Source of the DNA: Pyropia haitanensis
Taxonomy: Eukaryota > Rhodophyta > Bangiophyceae > Bangiales > Bangiaceae
Reading direction: 5' to 3'
Length of the DNA stretch: 64,000 bases
Assembly: GCA_008729055.1 (NCBI GenBank)
Contig: SDUX01000008.1
Location: forward strand, 3,373,756 to 3,437,755
A program made the position numbers and the translations under genes. This document shows positions 55,483-64,000 of the stretch, one piece after another. Position 1 is the stretch's first letter. The number at the start of each line of letters is the position of its first letter. The notes under the pieces are model-generated. The model made no database searches and was not told the origin of the DNA. It worked only from the letters and a program-made list of their open reading frames with translations.

Positions 55483-57910
55483 GCGCGCCGCGGCGGGTCC
55501 CACCGCCGCCGCCGCGCGCGGCGGGGGGGGGGGGCTCGCCGCGGACGCCACGGTGGGGGTGGTGGGCGGTGGCGGCGGCCGGTGGCGGCCGCCCGTGGCG
55601 GCCGCCGCCGCACCCGTATGGGTCGGGTCGACGTGGCGGTGGCGGTGGCGGTGGCGCCGCCGCTAGGGTGGGCGCTCGCGAGGGGCGGTCCCCCCCCCCC
55701 CCTCCCCCCCCGCGGCGGTGGCGGCGGCGGCGGCGGCGGCGGCCGCCACCACCACCACCACCACCGCCACCGCCACCGCCGCCGCCGCTGCCGCCGCTGT
55801 CGCCGCCCGCCGACGCTGCCGGCCGGCCGCTCACGGCGGGTGGCACCGGGGGGCGGTGCGGCGGCCGCCCGCGCGTCGGCGCCGCCGCCCCGCCGTGCCG
55901 CCGTGTGGTTGGCGCGGTCGGGGGGGGGGGGGGGGGGCGGCGCGTCTCTTCCTTGTTTTTTTTTTTTTGGGGGGGGGGCGCGCCGCGGCGGCCGCGGCGG
56001 CGGGGATGGCGGTCGTTGGCGGTGGTGGCGCCGCCGGCCGGCGGTGGCGTGGCCGCCGCGGCGTGGGCGCGCCGGTGTCCCCTGGTGGGGTGGGCGGGCT
56101 GCGTAGGGGTGCAGTTCGTCGTCGTCCACTGCTGGTCTCTGGGGTGGCGTGCGCGCGTGACGGGGGTGTGTGTTTTTTTGCTCTTTCCTTTTCTTTTTGT
56201 TGTTGTTGTGGTTGTTGTGGTTGTTGTATAGATACGCGCCGCGTTGTGTCCGCGGGGACGCCTGACTTTGTAGATAAACATTCACTGGCTTGTCTTGTTA
56301 TTGTCTCCCGGCGTGGGGGTCCGTCACTAGCGCTGTCTCTGCGTGGGGTGGGGGGTAGCCCCTGGGCGGGCGCACCTCGGGCAGCGGGTGTGGTGTCTGT
56401 CCCTCGCTCGTGCCCAGAGTGTGGCGTCGCTCCGTGCCTGCCGCTGGCGCCGCCGCCCCTCCCCCGCCACTCCCCTACCCCGCCCGCCCCCAGCGGTACA
56501 AACCGGGCTCCCCGCCAGGGGCAGAGCGGCCGACCCCCCCCCCCCCCTCTCGCCGCGGCCGCCGACCGCCGCCGCGGCGCGGCCGCCGCCGCCACCACCG
56601 CCGCGCCGCCGCCTCGTCCCAGCGGGACGGTCGGCACGCGGCCGGCGCCGTTGGCGTGCACCCACCCGCACGGCGTGCGCGGGCGGCACGCCAACCCGCC
56701 GCGCGGGAGCGGCGGCGGGCATCCTCCCCCCCCCCCCCCCCCCCCCCGGCAACCCCCCGCGGGCGGGCGCGCACGTCACGCCGTGCGGCACCGTGGCGGG
56801 TCGGCGGTCGCTCCCTCCCCCCCCCCCGCGCCGCTTCCCCCCCCCCCCCCCCCCCCGTCGGCCGACGGACGCCTCCCCCACACCCTGCCACACCCGCCGT
56901 GGCTCCTACTGGGTGCTGTCACCTCCCCCCCCGCCGCTGGCCACGCGCGTCGGCAACCCCCCCCCCGCACCCGCCGACGCGCGCGCCCACGGCGGGGGTG
57001 CCGCCGCCGCCGCGGCGGCCGCCGCCGCGCGTACCGGTCGGCGGCGGCCGCGGCGGGGTTCCCGCGTGTCCATGGGAGCGGCAGCGGGAGCAACCCCCCC
57101 CCCCCCCCCCGCAACCCCCCTTCCCCCCCCCCCCCCCCCCCTTCCATGCCCCCCCACCAGAGCGCGTCCCGCCACCACGCGGCGGCCACGGATCGTCCTG
57201 CGTGGGCTGGCCGCGTCGCGCGGGTCCCCCCCACCCCCCCTCCCCACCCCCCCCCCCCCAAATCCCCGCCGACCGCCGCGGCGGGCGGGCGGGCGGGCGG
57301 GCGGATCCTCTCTCTCCCCCCCCCCCCCCCCCTCCCAACGCCGCCGGTGGCAGCGCCGCGGCCACGCCGCGCGCAGCGGCGCGGGCAGCGCCGCGGCCGC
57401 GGCGGCGGCGGCGGCGGCGGCGCGCCGCGGCCACGGCCGCGCCGCGCGGTCGCGACGCGCGCGGCGGCGGCGGCGGCGCGGGGGGGGGGGGGGGGGGGAG
57501 GGGGAGGGTGTGCGCGCCGCGCCTCCCTTCCAGGCACGGCCGGCGGGCCGGCGGTGCCAACCCCCCCCCCCCCCCCCCCCCCAAGCCCCTACCGGCTCCC
57601 CGGCGTATCCCCTCTTTTCCCGTCCTCTGTTCTGCCCACGCCGCCCCGCACAGAGTGTATGCGGCGGCCACTGTCTGGCGAGCGGGGCGGTCCCGGCGGG
57701 GCGGCTGCCGGCGGGCGGGCGGGCGGGCGGGCGGGCGGGCGGGCGGGCGGGGTGGGCGGGCGGGCAGCGGCGGCCGGCGGGCGGCGGCCGGGGGGGCGGG
57801 GGGGGCGGCGGCCGCCGCCAACGGCCGCCCCGGTGGCCGCGGCCGATTGGCCGCCGCGGCTGGTTGGCCGTGACGCGGCAGCGGCGGCGGCGGCGGCGGC
57901 GGCAGCAGCA

Positions 57911-57948
<38 letters not shown>

Positions 57949-58791
57949 AAGTGGGTGCACCCACCCGCCGGGCGTGGCGGATGACACTGTCTGCACGCGG
58001 GGGTGGTCTCGGGCGGGAGGGGGGGGGGGGGGGGGGGGCGTCGTCTTCCAGCCTCTGAGACCCGTGCTGCATGGATGTGCCGGCCGCGGGCAGAGGCGCG
58101 GTTGGTCCGCGGGATGGAGGGGGGTGGGTGTCCCGAGGGCGGCGGAAGCGTCCCCGTCCTCGCTTCCCACCACCATCTCCCCAGCCGACCGGATGGAGTC
58201 TGTCTGCTGGGTGGGGTCGGTCCGGGGGGCGGGTTATTTTTTGTGTTCTGTTTTTTTGTTTTTTTTTTGTTGCATGCTGGCGGTGCCTCCATGCTGTGGT
58301 CCCACTGGCAGCCTCCTTGACGCTTCCCCGCGGCTTCCCTGACGCGTCCTCGCACGCGCCAGCAGCGGATGCGGGTGCGGGCGCTTCGCGTCTCGCGGTT
58401 GCCTACCCAGTCAAGAGTCTATACCGTGTTGTGGGAATGAAAACAAAGCTCAAACGATCCAAAGGGACCCTCGTTTCTTCGATCGGTGTGGCGTGTCTAG
58501 TCAATCACAAGTTCAGCATTCGTGGTTGCATCATAACTATGTTCAGGATCAAGACACTTGTTGGCATAAGTGTCTGATCAACTCTTTCATCTCGACCACG
58601 TGTACGCCTCGTCGTCTGCCGTTCCGGGTGCGCTCCTCTCGGCCGTGTCCTCCACCTCTCCACGGCGAACGGTCTGGGCGTGGCGACCCCCCCCACCCCA
58701 TCGCCCCGCCCCCCCCTCCACCGTGACCCCCCCCACGCTCCACCCCCGCCGTCTTCCCCCTGTCCACCTCTTGTCCCTGCTTCCGTCGACA
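54988..58791. other. Intergenic region, C2H2 gene to SDR gene
   Basis: 3.8 kb without a supported gene. 55060-55100 and 55448-55481 are T runs (the second over 30 bases), plausibly in the C2H2 3' region. 56160-56235 is T/G-rich with GTTGTTGTGG repeats, another possible 3' end signature. 56530-57800 is dominated by C runs, (GGGC)n tracts (57285-57302 and 57710-57755) and GCC repeats. 58340-58600 is AT-richer. Overlapping Pro/Arg/Ala frames on both strands are composition artefacts. Confidence 0.4.
55448..55481. repeat. Poly-T run
   Basis: More than 30 consecutive T downstream of the C2H2 zinc-finger gene. Together with the shorter T run near 55080 it marks an unusually T-rich 3' flank. Confidence 0.7.
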
Positions 58792-60306
58792 ATGTCCCTC
58801 TTTCCATCTGCGTTTCTCCTTTCCCCTGCCTTGCTTTTGCCCGCTCCCCGCCGCCTCGCCGCCGCCCGCAGCGCGCCGCGGCGCCCGGCGCGGGCGGCGC
58901 GGCGGGGCGGGCCGCCCCCCACCCCCCCCCCCCCACCGCGTGCGCGGCCCTCGCCTACCACCCCCACCACCACCACCCCCACCACCACCATGGCGGCCAC
59001 CCCCCCCCGGCTTCCGCGGCGGGAGCCGTGCCCGCCGCGGCGCCCCCCCCCCCCCCCCCCGGCCGCCGCGGCGGCGGTGGCGGCGAGCCCCCTCGACACC
59101 CTCGGCGGCTGCCGCGTCGTCATCACTGGCGCCACCGGCCTCATTGGCCGACAGCTGGTGGCGGCGCTCGCCACCACCCCCGCCGCCGTGACGGTGCTGG
59201 CACGGTCGCCGGCGGCGGCGCGGGCGGCCTTCCCGCCCGCCACCCACCCGCGCGTCGCGGTGCTGCCGTACGACGCGGCGACCGCAACGGCGCCCGCCGC
59301 GGCGGTCGCGCGTGCCGTGTCGGCGGCCGCCGCCATCCGCGGTGGTGGTGGTGGTGGTGGTGGTGGTGGTGGTGGTGGTCGGGGCACCGGCGAGAGTGGG
59401 GGTGGTGGTGGGGGTGGTGGTGGGGGTGGGGGTGGTGGTGGTGGTGGTGGTGGTGGCGGCCGTGGCGGCGGCGCCGCGGCCGGGGACTGGCGCACCGCGG
59501 TCGCGGCGGCGGACGTGGTGCTGAATTTCGCGGGCGAGCCGATTGACGGCGGCCGCTGGACGGCCGCGCGCAAGGCCACCCTCACCGCCAGCCGCGTCGG
59601 CGGCACCGCCGCGGTGGCGGCGGTGCTGGCCGCCGCCGCCGCCGCCGACGGCCGCCGCCGCGACGCGGCGGGCGGCGGGGGGGGGTGGCGGAGGCGCCCC
59701 GCCGGGAGCGGGTGCTCGTGTCGGCATCGGCGGTGGGGTACTATGGGGCGGTCAACGGCGACGCGGGGCTGACCGAGGCGAGCCCGCCGGGCCGCGACTT
59801 TTTGGCCAGCCTCGCCGCCGCGTGGGAGGCCGCCGCGCTCGGCGTGGCGGCCACACCCACCGCCGCCGCCGCCGCGACCGCCGCCACCGCCTCCGCCACC
59901 GCCACCACCGCCGCCACCGCCGCCGCCGAGACGCCCGCCCAGACCGCCGCCCGCCGCCGTGCCGCCCGCACCCGCTCCGCCGCGGCCGCGCCGCCCGCGG
60001 ACGCGACGGACAGCGACGGTGTCGACGGTGGCGGCGCGGCGGCGGCGGCGGCGGCGGCGGCGGCCGGCGGCGTGCGCGTCGTCGTGCTGCGCCTCGGCGT
60101 CGTGCTGTCGGCCGACGGCGGCGCGCTGGCCAAGATGCGGCCCGTCTTTCAACGCTACGCCGGCGGCGCGCCCGGCGGCGGCGGCAGCTGGTTCAGCTGG
60201 GTCTCCCTCGCCGACGTGGTGGCGGTCACCCTCGCCGCCGCGGCGGGCACCCCCCCGGCGGCCCCGTCGGCGGCGGCCGCGTCGACCGCCGCCACCACCG
60301 CCACCA

Positions 60307-60343
<37 letters not shown>

Positions 60344-60722
60344 TGCCGGCGCGGGCCGCTGGTCGGGCGTGTACAATGTGGTCGCGCCGGGGGTGGTGCG
60401 GCTCGCCACGTTTTGTGCCGCGCTCGGCGCCGCGCTCGGCCGGCCCGTGTGGGTGCCCGTCCCGGGCGCGGTGATGCGGGCGGTGATGGGCGAGGCGGCG
60501 GCGCTCGTCCTGGCCGGCCAAAAGGTGCTGCCGTGCCGCCTGTCGCGGCGCGGGTACACGTGGCGGGAGGGGCACCTGGGGGGGGGGGGCGGCTCCGCCC
60601 AGGGGGGGGGCGGGGGGGGGGGGGGGGACCCAGAGGGGGGGGCCCTCCCCGCCGCGCTCGACGGCGCGCCCGCCTGGCTCCGCGCCCGCGTGGGGGGGGC
60701 GGGCGGCTGGCGGGGGGTCTGA
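58792..60722 (+). CDS. TIGR01777 / SDR39U1-type NAD(P)-binding epimerase-like protein
   Basis: Extended short-chain dehydrogenase of the TIGR01777 family (bacterial YfcH, animal SDR39U1, plant plastid GC1/SulA-like). Visible motifs are the NAD(P) loop VVITGATGLIG (109-119), VLNFAGEPIDGGRWT (about 59518), SASAVGYYG with the active-site Tyr (about 59722), FLASLAAAWE, VVLRLGVVLSADGGAL, FSWVSLADVV, and GVYNVVAP followed by the C-terminal DUF1731-like part. The N-terminus (MSLFPSAFLLSPALLLPAP and following) resembles a transit peptide, consistent with the plastid location of the plant homologue. Three low-complexity insertions interrupt the fold: a poly-Gly GGT tract (59340-59468), an Ala/Thr-rich block (59850-60060), and another (60243-60357). 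The frame breaks in a 9-G run (59677-59685), and one more G restores it. The G runs near 60580-60640 make the last 45 residues uncertain. The family's catalytic reaction is not established. Confidence 0.88.
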
Positions 60723-61130
60723 GCGGGAGCGGAAAAGGGGGGGCGGGGTGTGGGGGGGGGGGGGGGGGCACGGCACGCACGCAGGCACACTGGAAAGGCG
60801 GCGGCGCGGGGGCTCCGCGCCGCCGCGGCGGACGCCGGTTCCCCGCCCCGCGACGGGTTTGGCCGCGTCGGTCCAACGGCGCGTCGGGCAGCGGCAGCGG
60901 CGGCGGCGACGGCGGCGGCGGCGGCGGCGGCGGCCGCCGCCGCCGCTGCCGGCCACGGCGGCGGCGGCGCGGCCGCGGCGGTCGCGCGCGGCGGCGGCGC
61001 CGCCCGCGACGCCGCCCGCCGTCTCCGCGCCACTCCCCCCCCGTCGCGCGGCACCCCCCCACGGCGGTGCGCGTCGTCTGGGCGCCTACCCCCCCCCCCC
61101 CCCCCCTCCCCACCCCCCCCCCCCCCAGTC
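60723..61130. other. Convergent 3' region, SDR/NAF1, with 26-bp repeats
   Basis: Short intergenic stretch between converging genes, with G runs near 60750-60768 and GCC repeats near 60900-60960. It leads into a tandem repeat that straddles the NAF1 3' end. Confidence 0.4.
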
Positions 61131-61230
61131 TCATCCCGCCAGCCCCCCCCCCAGTCTCATCCCGCCAGCCCCCCCCCCAGTCGCATCCCGCCAGCCCCCC
61201 CCCCAGTCGCATCCCGCCAGCCCCCCCCCC
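61127..61230. repeat. 26/27-bp tandem repeat, 4 copies
   Basis: Units contain CAGTCTCATCCCGCCAGC or CAGTCGCATCCCGCCAGC followed by a run of about 9 C. Two copies have T and two have G at the variable site. The repeat overlaps the last codons of the NAF1 frame as printed, so the true stop of that gene may lie before it. Confidence 0.85.
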
Positions 61231-61588
61231 CCCCCCCCCCGCCTCTCCCCCCCACCGCCGCCGCCGTCACGGCCGCGCAAAACCACCCGCCGCCGGCCGG
61301 CGGTGCCGCTCACACCCCCCCCCCCCCGGCCCCCCCCCGGACCGGCGTCGCCGCCGCCGCCGCCCCACCAGCCACGCCGCGGCAGCGCGGCGGGCGCGTA
61401 CAGGCCCGCCGCGGCCGGGCTGCCATACCCGCCCGCGCCGCCCGCTGGTGGTGGTGGCGGTGGCGGTGGCGGCGGCGGTGGTGGTGGTGGTGGTGGTGGT
61501 GGTGGTGGTGGAGGGGGAGGGGGTGGCGGGGGGGGGGGGGGGGGGTGCCCAGCCGCCCGGCGGGGGGGGGGAGGGGGCCAGCGCGCCG

Positions 61589-61619
<31 letters not shown>

Positions 61620-61781
61620 GCCGACGCCGCCGCCGCCGCCGCCGCCGCTGCCGCCGCCACGACTGTGGGCGGCGACCGCCGCGGCGGCAGCCGCCGCCGC
61701 CGCCCACTGCACGTACGCGTCGGCGGTGGGGTGGGCGGTGGGGGTGGCGGCCGCCGCCGCCGGCCGGCGGCCCGCCCCGTC

Positions 61782-61835
<54 letters not shown>

Positions 61836-62060
61836 GTAGCCGACGCGTCCACGCCCACCGCCCGCCGCCGCCGTGGCGTCTGCTACCGGCGGGCGGGGCG
61901 GCGGCCCCCACCGGGACGCCGCCGCCGCCGGGGCGCGCAGCCCCCCGCCGCCCCCACCGGCGGCGGGCCGCAACGGCGGCAGCGGCGGCGGCGGCGGCAG
62001 CGGCGGCACCGGCGGCGGCGGTGGCCAGCGCGCGCCGCCTCCCCCCCCCGGCTGGCGCCC

Positions 62061-62125
<65 letters not shown>

Positions 62126-62402
62126 GCCACGGCCGGCCGGCGGCCCGCCGCCAAGCACCCGCAGCGGCGGCCGCGGCGGCGGTGCCGCCGCCGCCGCCGC
62201 CGCCGCCGGCGGGCGGGCGGCGGCGGCCGGCCAGGCCGCCGCGGGGGCGGCGGCGGTCCAGGACGGCGGCGGCGGCGGCGGCGGCGGCGGGGCGGCCCAG
62301 GCGGCGGCGCCCCCCCCCCTCCCCCCCGGGGGCGCTTGTCCCCCCCGCGCCCCCCATCTTCCCCCCCCCCCGGCCGCGGCCGCGGCCGCGGCCGCCGCCA
62401 CG

Positions 62403-62444
<42 letters not shown>

Positions 62445-64000
62445 ACGTCCAGGCGGCGGCTCCCCCCCCCCCCCCCCCCCCCACCCCCCCTCCGCCGCGG
62501 CCGCCGAGCCGCCGGCGCGGCGCTTGCCCTTGGCCGCCCGCCGGGCGGCGGCCTCGGCCTCGTCGTCGCTCCACTCCCCCCCCACCCCCCCCGGCGGGAG
62601 CTCCTCATCCCACGCGTCGCTGCCGTCGCAGCCGCGGCCCGCGGCGGCAACGACGGCGGCGACATTGACGACGACGCGCGCGGCAACGGCAACGGCAACG
62701 GCGGCGCCGACGGATACGGCGGCGGCGGCCGCGACGCCGGCGCCGAGGCGGACAGTGTACCAGGGCGCCGCGACGGGGCCAAACGTGTCGTGGACGTAGC
62801 CGAGCGGGGTGACGCCGCCGCCGGCGGTGGCGGCGGCACCCCCAGCAGCGGCGGCGGTGGCGGCGGCGGCGGCGGGCACCACCACCAGCAGCGACGACGC
62901 GTCGAGTGGCGGCGGCGCCGGCGCGGGCGGCGGCGGCGGCGCGACAATCGCAACGGGCGGGGTGGCGGCCGGGAGGAGCGCGCGGATGGTGCCGACGGGG
63001 GTGGTGGCGGCGTGACCGCCGCCCGCGGCGGCGGCGGCGGCGGCAAGGTCCGCCGCGAGCGCCGCGGCCGTTGGCGGCGGCGGCAGCGCCGACGGGGGCG
63101 TCTCGTGGGCGGTGCGTGCCGCCGCGTCGCCGCCGCCGCCGCCGACGTCGTCGTCGTCGCTGTCGCCCATGTCGGCGTCGTCGGCGGGGTCACCGCCGTC
63201 GGCGGCGGCGGCGGCGGCGGCGGACGTGTCGGTGGTTGCCGCGCCGGGCGCGCCGCCGCGCGGCCGCTGGCCCGACGGGGTGGAGAGGGAGCGGAGGAAG
63301 GCGTTGATGGACGACGAGCTGGACGAGCCCGTCGAGGACGCCGAGGAGGTGGACGACGACGCGGACGAGGACGACACGGACGACAACACCGATGACGATG
63401 ACGATGACGGCGACGGCGACGACGAGTCGTCGCTGGAGGAGGACGCGACGGGGGCGGTGGCAGCAGCCAGGGGCGCCAACGACACGCCCGCAGGCGCGGC
63501 GGCCACGCGCGGCGGTCCGCGGGGCGGGGCGCCGGCGGCAGCGACCGGCGTCCCAGGCGGCGCTGCCGGCGACACGGCCGGCACGCCGTTGGCGGCGGCG
63601 GCCGTTGCACCAACACGGCCGCCGCCACCGCCGCCACCGCCGGTGCCGCCACCACCGTCACCACCGCAAGGGGCGGCCGCTCCCTCCACCGCCGCCCCCG
63701 CGACGGCGGTGCCGTCGTCCATACCCGCCGCGACGCCCCCCCCGGCGGCACCCCCCGCCGCCACCCCGACGGCGGGGTCCCCGTCGACCATGTCAACCGC
63801 GCCCTCCCCGCCGGCCGCATCCCCCGCCGGCGAGGCGGAGCGCGCGGCGCCGACGGCAGGCACACCAGCGGCGGCCCCTGCCGCGGCGTGGGCGGCAGCG
63901 TCGGCTGCGACGACGCCCGCCATTGGCGCGCCGTCGACGGGCGGGCCGTCAACGGGTGCACCGTCGACGGGCGGGCCGTCAACGGGTGCACCGTCGACGG
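61131..64000 (-). CDS. NAF1: NAF1-like H/ACA RNP assembly factor (5' end beyond window)
   Basis: Homologue of NAF1, the nuclear factor that binds dyskerin and precedes GAR1 during box H/ACA snoRNP assembly. The Gar1-like core is visible at about 63005-62590: PVGTIRALLPAATPPVAIV, then SSLLVVV, GYVHDTFGPVAAPWYTVRLG, and the family hallmark GSDAWDEELPP followed by EWSDDEAEAAARRAAKGKR. An acidic Ser-rich region (63480-63150, with DDADMGDSDDDD) precedes it, as in other NAF1 proteins, and a Gly/Arg/Pro-rich tail follows. The core contains Ala-rich insertions. An ATG at 63923 could be the start. However, the frame stays open to the window edge and encodes VDGAPVDGPP repeats, so the gene is treated as 5' incomplete. 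The 3' end is uncertain because of long C/G runs and tandem repeats between 62,500 and 61,131. Confidence 0.8.
63930..64000. repeat. 30-bp tandem repeat at right edge
   Basis: Unit beginning GTCGACGGGCGGGCCGTCAA plus CGGGTGCACC, repeated about 2.4 times and running off the end of the window. On the - strand it encodes alternating VDGAP and VDGPP in frame with NAF1. Confidence 0.85.

Noticed and set aside
59543..62668. Long + strand Arg/Pro frame of over 1000 codons
   Set aside because: It overlaps the SDR and is antisense to NAF1. It consists of low-complexity Arg/Pro/Ala produced by GCC repeats.

Overview
This is a GC-rich eukaryotic nuclear segment with strong G/C preference at third codon positions, spliceosomal introns and long runs of G or C. 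Gene content (PCNA, a NUP214-type nucleoporin, NFU1, NAF1, two plant-type GATA factors with an X18 finger, a plastid-type SDR, a GH16 wall-polysaccharide enzyme and a protein with a plastid-like N-terminus) points to a photosynthetic eukaryote. Low intron density and high GC fit a bangialean red alga (Porphyra/Pyropia type) better than an intron-rich green alga. The organism assignment is inference.

Layout: 0.4-1.5 kb PCNA (+, one intron). 2.6-3.6 kb GH16 hydrolase (-). 5.6-7.4 kb non-RD protein kinase (-). 10.1-12.0 kb membrane-anchored zincin protease (+). 12.6-16.0 kb GATA factor A (-). 17.3-17.6 kb Cys-rich basic protein exon (-), followed upstream by a 106-bp hairpin satellite packed with GATAAC cores (17.7-18.2 kb). 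18.2-19.1 kb poly-C and CCAAT-bearing DNA before a doubtful Ala/Gly-rich ORF (+). 19.8-20.8 kb an imperfect inverted-repeat element. 21.9-23.9 kb a protein with repeated SPL motifs and a transit-peptide-like N-terminus (-). 26.5-29.6 kb GATA factor B (+), a divergently oriented paralogue of A. 29.9-30.4 kb a decayed ABCG transporter fragment. 31.2-38.1 kb NUP214/NUP159-like FG nucleoporin (+). 38.4-39.5 kb NFU1 (-). 40.9-44.4 kb SR-rich protein with two SUMO-interacting motifs (-). 47.2-48.6 kb Ala-rich protein with three PAFFPV motifs (+). 53.5-55.0 kb four-finger C2H2 factor (+). 58.8-60.7 kb TIGR01777/SDR39U1-type SDR (+). 61.1-64.0 kb NAF1 (-), open at the right edge.

The genes do not form an operon or an obvious pathway. 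Two themes recur. First, nearly every break in a conserved reading frame falls at a long G or C run, and in nearly all cases one extra base in the run restores the frame, so most breaks look like run-length undercalls rather than pseudogenization. Second, two GATA paralogues with the same intron position flank a region containing an array of 21 GATAAC cores, which suggests a possible regulatory circuit. The strongest candidates for undescribed biology are that array, the SPL-motif protein, the six-copy GSHRVKPP repeat in the nucleoporin, and the PAFFPV protein.
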